Assembly: GCA_029721435.1 (NCBI GenBank)
Contig: CM056574.1
Location: 248,001-312,000, forward strand
Length of the DNA stretch: 64,000 bases
From: Gymnothorax reevesii
Lineage: Eukaryota > Chordata > Actinopteri > Anguilliformes > Muraenidae
Reading direction: 5' to 3'
Shown here piece by piece: positions 34,351-44,444 of this stretch. Below the pieces are notes generated by a model that saw only the letters and a program-made list of their open reading frames with translations, had not been told where the DNA came from and made no database searches. Positions within the stretch are counted from its first letter, which is position 1. Every line of letters starts with the position of its first letter. The translations under genes were made by a program, and so were the position numbers.

Positions 34351-34368
34351 CTCCGGGACGAGCCCCCA
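34351..34368 (-). other. Primer binding site, tRNA-Pro type
   Basis: On the minus strand TGGGGGCTCGTCCCGGAG, three bases after the 5' LTR end. It differs at two of 18 positions from the tRNA-Pro primer site as I know it from gammaretroviruses (TGGGGGCTCGTCCGGGAT). The position right after the LTR supports the call. Confidence 0.75.
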
Positions 34369-34371
34369 ATT

Positions 34372-34850
34372 TGTTATTGCCCCAATTTGTTATGACATTC
34401 ACTACAGCAAGGGATGACAGACAAAATTTTAAAACTCAAACAGATTTAATTAAACAAAGACTAACACTAACTGACAATTTATACCACTTACCAAGATTGA
34501 TAATATTCAAGAAAAAAAATATTTACACTCCCTTGAGATGGGGTTGCTTGGTCATGTTCCGAGTGAGGAAAATGCTCTAACGCAGGCAAAAATCCACAAA
34601 AAGCTATACAGGTCATGAAAAGGTCTGGTCAAATGTATCCTTCTTTTTGCAATTTCTCCTCCTACTTCACTCTCTCAATTTTCCTCCTTATGTACTCTTT
34701 TGCAGACCCCTCCCATCTTTTAGACTTTTTTTTAATTCTCTGAGTCTTTCTGTCTCAGACATGCCCAGGACATGCCCAAACCTAGCTCCAGTCTGGGCTT
34801 AACAAAAAAAAAGTCAATACTGCCATTTAGTGGCTTATTTTTGCATTACA
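34372..34850 (-). repeat. 5' LTR of the complete Gmr1-like element
   Basis: 479 bp, minus-strand TGTAATGCA...AATAACA. The last part is duplicated locally (AACAAATTGGGGC appears twice within 20 bases). TATA-like ACATAAGG near 34683-34695. It differs visibly from its own 3' LTR (for example GACAGAAAGACTCAG against GGGCAAGTCCCCG), more than expected for an element that has only drifted. Confidence 0.88.
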
Positions 34851-34969
34851 CTAGTCTCAAAAAAGCTAAATCATAGGCCAACCAAAAACATTTTTTAAAA
34901 ATACAAACTCTACAGCTCTACAGTGTTGTTCAGGGGCTGGAGCCTTCCAACTCCAAGAATAACCTTTCA

Positions 34970-35062
34970 CCCTGACACCAAGCATTACATTTTACTCTGA
35001 CATCAAGCATTACACTTCACTCTGACACCAAGCGTTACACTTCAGTCTGACATTAAGCATTA
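34970..35062. repeat. Minisatellite, about 25-bp unit
   Basis: Four units of the type CTGACACCAAGCATTACA spaced about 25 bases apart. Confidence 0.8.
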
Positions 35063-35150
35063 GGTCGGAGAGCACAATGATACAAGCCCTGTTGCGCTGT
35101 TATGCAGGGAAAATAATTTTTTAACCATGAATAAATAATATTCCAACATA

Positions 35151-36759
35151 CAAAACCCAAAACCAGTGAAGTTAGTACGTTATGTAAATCGTAGATAAAA
35201 ACAGAATACAATGATTTGCAAATCCTTTTCAACTTATATTCAATTGAATACACTGCAAAGACAAGATGTTTAATGTTCAAATTGAGAAACTTTATTTTTT
35301 TTCGCAAATAATCATTAACTTAGAATTTAAAGGCAGCAACACATTGCAAAAAAGTTGGCACTGGGGCCTTTTTACCACTGTGTTACATCGCCTTTCCTTT
35401 TAACAACACTCAGTAAACGTTTGGGAACTGTGGAGACTAATTTTTGAAGCTTTTCAGGTGGAACTCTCTCCCATTCTTGCTTGATGTACAGCTTAAGTTG
35501 TTCAACAGTCCGGGGTCTCCGTTGTCGTATTTTACGCTTCATAATGCACCACACATTTTCAATGGGAGACAGGTCTGGACTACAGGCAGGCCAGTCTAGT
35601 ACCCGCACTCTTTTACTACAGAGCCACGCTGTTGTAACACGTGCAGAATGTGGCTTGGCATTGTCTTGCTGAAATAAGCAGGGGCGTCCATGAAAAAGAC
35701 GTTGCTTGGATGGCAACATATGTTGCTCCAAAACCTGTATGTACCTTTCAGTATTAATGGTGCCTTCACATATGTGTAAGTTGCCCATGCCTTTGGCACT
35801 AATACACCCCCATACCATCACAGATGCTGGCTTTTGAACTTTGCGCCTATAACAGTCCGGATGGTTCTTTTCCTCTTTGGTCCAGAGGACACGACGTCCA
35901 CAGTTTCCAAAAACAATTTGAAATGTAGACTCGTCAGACCACAGAACACTTTTCCACTTTGCATCAGTCCATCTTAGATGAGCTTGGGCCCAGCGAAGCC
36001 GGCGGCGTTTCTGGGTGCTGTTGATAAATGGCTTTCACTTTGCATTGTAGAGTTTTAAGTTGCACTTCCAGATGTAGCGACGAACTGACAGTGGTTACTG
36101 ACAGTGGTTTTCTGAAGTGTTCCTGAGCCCATGTGGTGATGTCCTTTACATACTGATGTTGGTTTTTGATGCAGTACCGCCTGAGGGATCGAAGGTCACG
36201 GGCATTCAATGTTGGTTTTCAGCCTTGTCGCTTACGAGCAGTGATTTCTCCAGATTCTCTGAACCTTTTGACAATATTACGGACTGTAGATGATGAAATC
36301 CCTAAATTTCTTGCAATAGCTTGTTGAGGAATGTTGTTTTTAAACTGTTCGACAATCAGCTCACGCATTTGTTCACTAAGTGGTGACCCTCGCCCCATCC
36401 TTGTTTGTGAATGACTGAGCATTTCAGGGAAGCTGCTTTTATTCCAAATCATGGCACCCACCTGTTCCCAATTAGCCCGTTCACCTGTGGGATGTTCCAA
36501 ATAAGTGTTTGATGAGCATTCCTCAACTCTCAGTCTTTTTTGCAACTTGTGCCAGCTTTTTTGAAACATGTTGCAGGCATCAGATTCCAAATGAGCTAAT
36601 ATTTACAAAAAATAACAAAGTTTACGTGTTCGAACATTAAGTAACTTGTCTTTGCAGTGTATTCAATTGAATATAGGTTGAAAAGGATTTGCAAATCATT
36701 GTATTCTATTTTTATTTACAATTTACACAACGTGCCAACTTCACTGGTTTTGGGTTTTG
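35151..36759 (-). mobile_element. Tc1 transposon, family copy A
   Basis: 1609 bp with ends CAAAACCCAAAACCAGTG and its inverted form, flanked by TA (35149-35150 and 36760-36761). The terminal repeats run about 150 bp and include the AATACACTGCAAAGACAAG block. It is about 5 kb from copy B (40941-42542) in the opposite orientation. Confidence 0.93.
35372..36398 (-). pseudogene. Tc1 transposase, copy A
   Basis: Start ATG at 36398 (MGRGSPLSEQMRELIVEQF), helix-turn-helix QQAIARNLGISSSTVRNIV, AT-hook-like GEITARKRQG followed by a TGA (36216-36218), and a frameshift near 36090. The last 149 codons are open: VWGCISAKGMGNLHI, FQQDNAKPHSARVTTAW (second Asp) and CSPDLSPIENVWCIMKRK (Glu), ending DVTQW. 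The family length is about 340 residues. Inactive because of the stop and the frameshift. Confidence 0.9.
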
Positions 36760-36761
36760 TA

Positions 36762-37264
36762 TAAACATATATACAGATGAGAAGCCAAAAGTGGGCTGAA
36801 ATGATGGAAGAACAGGATGTGTCCTTTTTCTTCCTATTTTGCTTGCACAAACCTAAAATATCTGGCTGTTTCTTCGCTCATTTCTTATGCATATCTTCAA
36901 AAATCCTAAATATAGATATTTTTTTCAGAGCGCCTTTCCACCTGTAAGCGTATATAAATATTTGCATGTACATGCTGGGTTCTCCTGAAAATGTAGAAAT
37001 TAGACAATAATGGCATGTGGCATGTATCTATAAACAAACCTATCCAACTCATAACATCACCTTGTGTTATAATAAGCTAAAACAAATAACATACACACTA
37101 CTGTGGACTGATCTGTATTGCAATATTAAGGAGAAAACTTTATGCCTTTAAGACTTTGCAATCGCTGTACATTATGGTTGCATTTTTTGACAAGGCAACA
37201 CAAATTGTCAGAACACTGGTTGTAATAAATAAAAGTACCGTCTTCAGGCATGTATTGAGTCTAA
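36762..37264. other. Non-coding, nothing recognised
   Basis: AT-rich sequence with no open frame of interest between the Tc1 copy and a MITE scrap. Confidence 0.55.
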
Positions 37265-37335
37265 GGCAGTGCTTCTCAAACCTCCCGAGGGACCGCTTGT
37301 TCTGCATGTTTTAGAGCTCACCCTGCTCCAGCACA
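37265..37335. repeat. hAT-like MITE fragment
   Basis: GCAGTGCTTCTCAAACCTCC and CTGCTCCAGCACAGATGATT resemble a fish hAT-type MITE by memory. It directly follows the break in the protease of the next element. Only one end is seen. Confidence 0.35.
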
Positions 37336-37341
37336 GATGAT

Positions 37342-37880
37342 TCAATCCATCAAGTCTTTATCTTGAATAGCCTTTTTGGCCATAGAACGAGTAACTGCAC
37401 ATGAAGGATAGAGGTATGGAATTTCCTCCTCTATAGAGTCAGACTCTTGATCAATCAAAGGAGTGTCAGTTACAACAGGGTAGGGCACAACCTTATCCCC
37501 AGCAAGATCATTACCAAGAAGCAAATGAACACCTTTGAAAGCAAGAGAAGACCTAACACCAACAGTAACAGGCCCAGAGACCAGGTCTGATTTGAGGTGA
37601 ACATTATGGAGAGGTACACTTGTAAAACCACATTCTACTCCTTGAATAAGGACATTAGCCTGAGTAGACGATTTGTCCGAGAGAGGCAGAATATGTGCAA
37701 GAGTAAGAGATTGGGAAGACCCAGTATCCCTTAGAATTCGAACAGGAGCAGATGAGGAAAAATCATGTGAAAGTGAGACAGAACCATTGGTGATGAATGG
37801 CTCAAAACCCTCCATAACAGAATCAGACACAGAAGGGAGAAGATCAGGCAAACTGACCATTGATACAAGAGATTCTCTCT
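37342..37880 (-). pseudogene. pro: Gmr1-like protease, second subfamily
   Basis: 172 open codons with VRILRDTGSSQSLTLAH (D-T-G triad, about 37745-37695) and VHLLLGNDLAGDKVVPYP (about 37535-37485), then CAVTRSMAKKA as in the other subfamily. It ends soon after (QDKDLMD), where unrelated sequence begins. Upstream it loses its link to gag at the inserted array. Confidence 0.85.
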
Positions 37881-37934
37881 TAGTGAAAGCAGTTGGCTTG
37901 GTTTATTCTCGTTGTTTTTATTTAGCGATAGCCA

Positions 37935-38740
37935 TGTCTGTCTGTCCGTCCGTACGTCCGTAATCATTTCGTTTCCGGGGCAGAACTCAATAACCGTTTA
38001 ATATTTCTTCATGAAATTTGGTGAATAGATCTCATATATCATGGAAATGTGCCTTTTGGTATTAAGAAATTTCTAATATTTTTTATTTTTTTTGTTTCCA
38101 AGGCCACAATTTGGACTTAGTCTCTGGGGAGGGTATGGTTCGTTTCCGGAGCATAACTCAATAACCGTTTAATATTTCTTCATGAAATTTGGTGTATAGA
38201 TCTCATATATCATGGAAATGTGCCTTTTGGTATTAAGAAATTTCTAAAATTTTTTATTTTTTGTGTTTCCAAGGCCACAATTTGGACTTAGTCTCTGGGG
38301 AGGGTATGGTTCGTTTCCGGAGTGTAACTCAATAACCTTTTCATATTTCTTCACTAAATTTGGTGTGTAGATTTGATATACATTGTGGATGTGCCATTTG
38401 GTATTTAGAATTTAAGACTTTTTTTTTTTTTTTTTGGATTTTTTCTCATGGCAGAAAGTTGAAGCGAGTGTCACTGGTTCCAGAGCAATACATGATAATT
38501 GTTTAATGTTTATCTATGAAATTGGCATGTTGATCTAATGTACCCTGTAGATGCGCCTTTTCCTAGTTAGGAATTACTGAGATTTTGATTTTTTTTCTGA
38601 GTTTCTATAGCCACAAATTACACTCAGTTTCTGGTTAGGGTGTAGCTCATTTCTGAGGCATAACTCAGTAACAAAACTTTCAACATACCTGTGAATTAAA
38701 AAGGGTGTCTTTTGCTATTTGGGATTTTCTGCTTCATGAA
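37935..38740. repeat. (GTCT)n tract plus 171-bp tandem array inserted between gag and protease
   Basis: A GTCTGTCTGTCCGTCCG tract (37936 on) is followed by units starting CGTTTCCGG at 37970, 38141 and 38312, exactly 171 bases apart, and two worn units near 38475 and 38648. Each unit has CTTCATGAAATTTGGTG. The first two are nearly identical. The array separates gag from protease, so it inserted after the retroelement. The ends are not well defined; no target duplication was recognised. Confidence 0.8.
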
Positions 38741-40034
38741 AACAAATGGAACAGGCTCAGAAAGATGTGGACAGTTACATTCCTGTAGCAGAACTTGAAA
38801 GTATTTCCATGAAACTTTGAGAAGGTATTTTTTAGTACAAGGTACCTGAGGCCTCCCTGATTTTGCGGGCCATCTTCTGATGGCTCTTGTTTTCTTGAGA
38901 GCATAACACTCAGAAATAAGGTGACCTTGTTTTTTGCAGTATTGGCAAGACACAGAGGGTAAAGAATCAGAGGATTGCTTCTCACTGGAAGGTTTCCTCT
39001 CAGAAGTGGCCTTAGAATCATTAGAAGTGTTATTAGAAGAAGTCTTGGACTGAAACCTTCGTTGAAATTTCGAAAAAGTGGATTTTTGGACAAAAGAAGA
39101 CTTATGAGTCAATGCATAACTATCAGCTAGGGTGGAAACATCTTGCAAAGTATTGGCTTGTTTTTCCTCAAGGAAAGTTTTGATATCAGGCTGGATACAT
39201 CTTTTGAATTCCTCAACCAGAATATGTTGCCTCATTCTGTCAAAATCTTTCTCTATTTTCATGGAATTTCACCACTGATCAAGCATCTGTTCCTTTAACC
39301 TGCCAAATTCAACATGAGTTTGACTGGCTTCCTTGCGAGAAGTTTTGCCTGTAAGCCTCGGGGACCAATTCATAACCCTTCAGAATGGCAGATTTGACAA
39401 AATCTTAATCAGCACACTGTTGGACAGATAACTGGTTATAGATTTTCCTAGCTTTACCAGTAAGAACACTTTGTAACATCATTGTCCAATGCTCTTCTGG
39501 CCATTTCAAATTTTCAGCAATTTTTTCAAAATGGGTAAAGTATTGGTCAACATCATTTTCTAAGAAAGGAGGAACAAGTCTGATGTGTTTAACCACATCA
39601 AAATGATCAGAAAGTCCAAAAGATTTTGAAACAGTACCTGCTTCTATTTTCTTTATTTCCAATTCGTACTGCATATGCATCCTTCTTTCTTCCAGTTCTC
39701 TTTCCTTCTCCTCCTCCAACCTTCTCTCTTCCAGTTCTTTCACCAACCTTCTTTCTTCCAGCTCTAGTTGTTTTTGGCGTAGCTGGAATTCAAGTCTTTG
39801 CAGCTCCGTTGCAGGCACTTCCACAGCTTTAATCAATTCTGCTGCTTCTTCCCCAAAGATATCTTCATCGATGAAATGTTGCACCAAAATGTTGAATATT
39901 TCTTGTTTCTTCATTGATGACTTCACATCAGATAATCCAAGGGTTGAGGCTATTTGCAGCAAGTCCTTCTTCTTTGCCAGCACAATTAATTCCTGGGTTG
40001 GAGTTTTCAAAAAACTTTCCACATCAAAGGTCAT
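38741..40034 (-). pseudogene. gag: Gmr1-like gag, second subfamily
   Basis: Starts MTFDVESFLKTPTQ at 40034. An N-terminal leucine-rich part precedes a long coiled coil (LEERRLVKELEERRLEEEKE, about 39790-39690) and the capsid-like VPPFLENDVDQYFTHFEKIA (about 39580-39525). A frameshift follows near 39410, and the zinc knuckle VSCQYCKKQGHLISECYALK (about 38955-38900) comes after it. The first 209 codons are open. The role would be particle assembly and RNA binding. The 3' end runs into the inserted array near 38740. Confidence 0.84.
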
Positions 40035-40125
40035 GATTGCTGGTTTTTCAACTAGTCACAAGATTTAAAATAATAATTCAGCTTTAATCTTGGTTGAATC
40101 CGATCTTTGATCCAATGAATGATTT

Positions 40126-40143
40126 ATCTCGGTGGAACCTCCA
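40126..40143 (-). other. Primer binding site, tRNA-Gln type
   Basis: On the minus strand TGGAGGTTCCACCGAGAT, three bases after the LTR end. It matches 17 of 18 positions of the tRNA-Gln primer site as I remember it (TGGAGGTCCCACCGAGAT). The three-base spacing is the same as in the other subfamily. Confidence 0.7.
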
Positions 40144-40146
40144 GTT

Positions 40147-40470
40147 TGTTATGACTTATAAAAAAATCACAACAAAGAAAACCAGCAACGAAAACTAAAA
40201 CAAATTTATTCTTCAATAAAAAAAAGTTCTTCAAAAAAATTCCACAATTTAATTCCATAATAACACTCTAATGCCACTAATTAACTCTGTTGCCAAAACA
40301 AAAATCTTCTCTCTGCTCTGCTCTGCTGTCCTGTGCTCAAAATCACAGCATTTATATTGACTAGCAACATTCTGGAAAGATCCACTGGATTCCTGGGAAA
40401 TCCCGCCCACTCCAGGCAGGAAGGTGCGAGAAGCTTCTAGAAGTCCTTTACATAGAAGTGAGATATTACA
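40147..40470 (-). repeat. 5' LTR of the second Gmr1-like subfamily
   Basis: 324 bp, minus-strand TGTAATATC...TCATAACA. It shares only the terminal TGTAAT/ATAACA with the 480-505 bp LTRs of the first subfamily. The (GCTCT)n-like run near 40314-40328 is within it. Confidence 0.78.
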
Positions 40471-40483
40471 TTAGAATATGTTT

Positions 40484-40836
40484 CACGGCTGCACGGTGGC
40501 ACAGTGGTTAGCACTACTGCCTCACAGCAAGAAGGTTGTGGGTTTCTGTGTGGAGTTTGCATGTTCTCCCGTGTTCGCATGGGTATTCTCCGGGTACTCC
40601 GGTTTCCCCCACCCACAAAGCATGCAATATAGGAATACTGTATGGCTGTGTGTGAATGTTTGGTGGTGGAGGGGCCGTCAGTCTGCCCCAGGGCAGCTGT
40701 GGCTACAAAACATAGTTTACTACCATCAGAGCGTGAATGTGTGAGTGAATGAATAATGTATCCTTGTGAAGCGTCTTTGAGTGTCCAGAAAGCAGAAAAG
40801 CGCAATATAAAATTGATGCATTATTATTAATTCACA
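40484..40836 (+). repeat. tRNA-derived SINE, DANA/V-SINE-like
   Basis: A polymerase III A-box-like GGTGGCACAGTGGTTAGCAC (40496-40515) is followed by the conserved GTGTGGAGTTTGCATG (about 40547-40562) and TCTCCGGGTACTCCGGTTTC stretches of this fish SINE type. The tail region has AGCGTGAATGTGTGAGTGAA and AAAAGCGCAATATAAA. The B box has decayed. Confidence 0.8.
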
Positions 40837-40940
40837 GATACAACACCAGAGGGTGCTAAATGAACAAAACAAATGGCTGACCAGCAAGGCAGCAAAACAA
40901 AAAAACAGCATGTAACAAATCTTCATCTACAAATGATATA

Positions 40941-42542
40941 CAAAACCCAAAATCAGTGAAGTTGGCGCGTTGTGTAAATCATAAATAAAAACAGAATAGA
41001 ATGATTTGCAAATCCTTTTCAACCTATATTCAATTGAATACACTGCCAAGACAAGTTACTTTATGTAACTCAAACAGGTAAACTTTGTAATTTTTTGCAA
41101 ATATTAGCTCATTTGGAATTTGATGCCTGCAACATGTTTCAAAAAAGCTGGCACAAGTTGCAAAAAAGACTTAGAGCTGAGGAATGCTCATCAAACACTT
41201 ATTTTGAACATCCCCCAGGTGAACGGGCTAATTGGGAACAGGTGGGTGCCATGATTGGGTATAAAAGCAGCTTCCCTGAAATGTCAGTCATTCACAAACA
41301 AGGATGTGGCGAGGGTCACCACTTAGTGAACAAATGCGTGAGCTGATTGTCGAACAGTTTAAAAACAACATTCCTCAACGAGCTATTGCAAGAAATTTAG
41401 GGATTTCATCATCTACAGTCCTTAATATCGTCAAAAGGTTCAGAGAATCTGGAGAAATCACTGCACGTAAGCGACAAGGCCGAAAACCAACATTGAATGC
41501 CTGTGACCTTCGATCCCTCCGGCGGTACTGTATCAAAAGCCGACATCAGTGTGTATAGGACATCACCACATGGGCTCAGGAACACTTCAGAAAACCACTG
41601 TCAGTAACTACAGTTTGTCGCTACATCTGCAAGTGCAAGTTAAAACTTTACAATGCAAAGCGAAAGCCATTTATCGACAGCACCCAGAAACGCCGCCGGC
41701 TTTGCTGGGCCCAAGCTGATCTAAGATGGACTGATGCAAAGTGGAAAAGTGTTCTGTGGTCTGACGAGTCCACATTTCAAATTGTTTTTGGAAACTGTGG
41801 ACGTCGTGTCCTCGGGACCAAAGAGGAAAAGAACCATCCAGACTGTTATAGGCGCAAAGTTCAAAAGCCAGCATCTGTGATGGTATGGGGGTGTATTAGT
41901 GCCCAAGGCATGGGTAACTTACACATATGTGAAGGCACCATTAATACTGAAAGGTACATACAGGTTTTGGAGCAACATATGTTGCCATCCAAGCAACGTC
42001 TTTTTCATGGACGCTCCCGCTTATTTCAGCAAGACGATGCCAAGCCACATTCTGCACGTGTTACAACAGCATGGCTCCGAAGTAAAAGAGTGCGGGTACT
42101 AGGCTGGCCTGCCTGTAGTCCAGACCTGTCTCCCATTGAAAATGTGTGGTGCATTATGAAGCGTAAAATACGACAACGGAGACCCCGGACTGTTGAACAA
42201 CTTAAGCTGTACATCAAGCAAGAATGGGAAAGAGTTCCACCTGAAAAGCTTCAAAAATTGGTCTCCTCAGTTCCCAAACGTTTACTGAGTGTCGTTAAAA
42301 GGAAAGGCGATGTAACACAGTGGTAAAAAGGCCCCAGTGCCAACTTTTTTGCAATGTGTTGCTGCCTTTAAATTCTAAGTTAATGATTATTTGCAAAAAA
42401 AAGTTTCTCAGTTTGAACATTAAAAATCCTGTCTTTGCAGTGTATTCAATTGAATATAAGTTGAAAAGGATTTGCAAATCATTGTATTCTGTTTTTATCT
42501 ACGATTTGCATAACGTGCCAACTTCACTGGTTTTGGGTTTTG
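40941..42542 (+). mobile_element. Tc1 transposon, family copy B, nearly intact
   Basis: 1602 bp, ends CAAAACCC...GGGTTTTG with TA on both sides (40939-40940 and 42543-42544). Terminal repeats as in copy A. Confidence 0.93.
41304..42326 (+). pseudogene. Tc1 transposase with one stop codon
   Basis: One frame of 341 codons from ATG 41304 to the TAA at 42324-42326, broken only by TAG at 41556-41558, where copy A has AAG. Domains: helix-turn-helix QRAIARNLGISSSTVLNIV, linker ARKRQGRKPT, second helix region, then catalytic WSDESTFQIVFG (first Asp, about 41755), FQQDDAKPHSARVTTAW (second Asp, about 42025) and CSPDLSPIENVW (Glu, about 42115). Tc1 transposases bind the terminal repeats and insert at TA. 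All DDE residues are present, so this is a recently active lineage. Confidence 0.9.
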
Positions 42543-42584
42543 TACAATGCTGTACATAAAATACGCATACATAACAATTTGCGC

Positions 42585-42703
42585 CAATTCTCTGGGACTT
42601 TCCGTCTCAGACATGCCCAGGACATGTCCAAACCTAGCTCCAGACTGGCTTAATAAAAAAAGTCAATTCTGCCATCTAGTGGCTTCTTTTCTTCCACATT
42701 ACA
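42585..42703 (-). repeat. Truncated Gmr1-like LTR
   Basis: 119 bp matching the first part of the first-subfamily LTR on the minus strand, with CATTACA at the right end and GACATGCCCAGGACATGTCC inside. It stops within U3. The other part and any internal region are absent. Confidence 0.8.
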
Positions 42704-43070
42704 GGTGCAGAAAAAATTTTTCGCCCCCCGGGGCAGGTAGATTTCAAATCCACCAGCCAACCTTGACATTTCACCTGCCCAGTCTTTTCAGAACCTCCTC
42801 AGCCTGAAATGAAGAGTGGCTCACATCTGCATGATAATCCAGATTCCATATGTTATCCATATCGCTTAACATTGAATCAGCTGAATAGTAACTGTCTTCA
42901 ATACTTTAATCTTAAGTGTTAACATAGAATATGCAGCTCTCAGTTAAACAAAAATAATCACCATTTTTTTATCTTCAGTGTAAATTAAAAAATATGAATG
43001 CAGTCTAAGGCTTCAGGCCTCAGTTCAGCAAACTAATCACCACCGAGGTCTGAAATATGAAATAATGTTA
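42704..43070. other. Non-coding, nothing recognised
   Basis: Includes GCAGTCTAAGGCTTC and CAGTTCAGCAAA (about 43002-43030), which reappear in altered form just after the LINE at about 48950-48975, so the LINE may lie between two copies of a flanking repeat. Confidence 0.45.
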
Positions 43071-43540
43071 AGTGCATTCGGCAGTTGCAGAAGCTAGCTA
43101 CAGACTCCTCCTACACCAGGCTAAGTTTCAGTCGTTTCTTTACTAACGGTACTTGTGGCTAAGTTCACATTTCTGTTTTTGTTGCTGCCGGTTACTTATT
43201 CAGCTTAGTTTCGGTCCCATTAGCGGGCGATCAGCTGTTTTTGCAGAGTAATTAGCCAGCCTTTTAAGCGCTGCGTCCAGCGACTTGATTAGACCCAGTG
43301 TCTGTCTGTGTGCTCAGTTAAGTGCATTTGGCGGTTGCAGAAGCTAGCTACAGACTGCTCCTAGATCAGGCTAGGTTTCAGTGGTTTCTTTACCAACCGT
43401 GCTTGTGGCTAAGTTCACGTTTCTGTTGTTGTTGCTGCAGGTTACTTATTCAGCTTATTTTCGGTCCCATTGACAGGTGATCAGCTGTTTTTGCATAGTA
43501 ATTAGCGAGCCTTTTAAGCACTGCGTCGAGCGTCGCTCCC
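43071..43540 (+). promoter_or_regulatory. Tandem 5' monomers of the L2 LINE
   Basis: AGTGCATTCGGCAGTTGCAG at 43071 recurs as AGTGCATTTGGCGGTTGCAG at 43321, a 250-bp period. The second unit runs to about 43540, just before the ORF region. The units share GCTAGCTACAGACT, TTTCGGTCCCATT and GATCAGCTGTTTTTGCA. Tandem 5' units of this kind act as promoters in some LINE families; here that is inference from position. Confidence 0.7.
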
Positions 43541-43579
43541 TCTCACTTCGTCCAAATTTTTTCTGACCCCCAGCTTAGT

Positions 43580-44047
43580 ATGTGCTTTCTTCCCATCCCT
43601 GTCTGTTCTCTTTCCCTCAGGAGGCGATTCTACCGCCGGGGCTGCCCTCATCACCGCTGCCCCGCCAACCTGATCTACCCCTCCTCCAACTCTGCCCGCA
43701 ACTTCACAGTTGCCGCTGGTCTCTGGAACTGCCAGTCTGCCGTCTGGAAGGCTGAGTTCATCTGTGCCTAAGCCTCCCTCCAGTCCCTCGACTTCCTTGC
43801 GTTGACGGAGATGTGGATCACTCCAGACAACACAACAACGCCGACGGCCCTCTCCACCTCCTTCTCCTTCTCCCACACCCCCCGGCCATCCGGGCGAGGT
43901 GGTGGGACTGGTTTGTTAATCTCTCCTACATGGAAATTTTCTCCTCTTCCTCTCTCTCACCTTTCTATCTCCTCCTTTGAATTTCATTCTGTCTCCATAT
44001 CCTCTCCAACTAATGTGTTTATCATTGTTCTGTATCATCCCCCAGGC
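43580..44047 (+). pseudogene. L2 LINE: endonuclease first half
   Basis: Reads GLWNCQSAVWKAEFICA, a TAA where this family has a sense codon, then LDFLALTEMWITPD (the catalytic Glu region of APE endonucleases), RGGGTGLLIS, and VFIIVLYHPPGPVG at the point where the hAT begins. The continuation is at 46211. The start ATG at 43580 is only the first in-frame one. Confidence 0.78.
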
Positions 44048-44387
44048 CCTGTAGGTAGGGCTGTCGCAGTAAAGGAATTCCCCCCTGCGGTGAGTCAGGG
44101 TGGCTCAGTAGCGCGGTATGCGGTATTATTGCACCACCCCGCTTTCATTTTTTGTCATCTATTTAGCAAATTTGTTTGTTAATTACTAAATTCCTGAGCC
44201 CATTGCAACGTTTCCCCTGAAACTCAGCACCTACACATTAAAAAGTTATTAATAAAAGACATGACTATTTTATAACACTTTAGTTTATTGAATGTCGATC
44301 AAAGGGCGATAATGGTAGCAGTACAGATGCATTAGACACAGGCTACACGTTGTTTCTCCTTCTACTGTTGAAACTTTAAAATCATAC

Positions 44388-44402
44388 TATAATTTGAGGA
44401 AC

Positions 44403-44444
<42 letters not shown>

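Larger units (their letters stand above)
28351..34850 (-). mobile_element. Complete Gmr1-like Ty3/gypsy retrotransposon
   Basis: Both LTRs, primer site, gag, protease, integrase, RT and RNase H are present. Read on the minus strand the order is LTR, primer site, gag, protease, integrase, RT, RNase H, LTR. Integrase before RT is the Gmr1-type (Ty1/copia-like) order within Ty3/gypsy. No env-like frame follows RNase H. Several stops and frameshifts make it inactive. A second LTR lies inverted inside it at 28887-29390. No 4-6 bp flanking duplication is visible (GTGG on the left, CTAG on the right), so one flank has been rearranged. Confidence 0.92.
37336..40470 (-). mobile_element. Second Gmr1-like subfamily, gag-protease part
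   Basis: On the minus strand: LTR (40470-40147), primer site, gag (40034-about 38741), an inserted repeat array, and protease (37880-37342), then an abrupt end. Protein motifs match the element at 28351-34850 but the LTR is different in length and sequence and the primer site is of another tRNA type, so it is a separate subfamily. Integrase, RT and the 3' LTR are missing. Confidence 0.82.

Noticed and set aside
34372..34850. Env-like gene or infectious retrovirus signature
   Set aside because: No env frame follows RNase H in the complete element; it is a retrotransposon.
36640..36759. Repeated ATTCAATTGAATA stretch as a separate MITE
   Set aside because: It is the terminal repeat of the Tc1 copies A and B.
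40496..40515. A-box-like sequence as a tRNA gene
   Set aside because: It belongs to a SINE; no cloverleaf and the B box is lost.
44404..44440. Regular repeats as a possible CRISPR array
   Set aside because: They are a (GTCT)n microsatellite with no spacers, in a eukaryotic transposon context.
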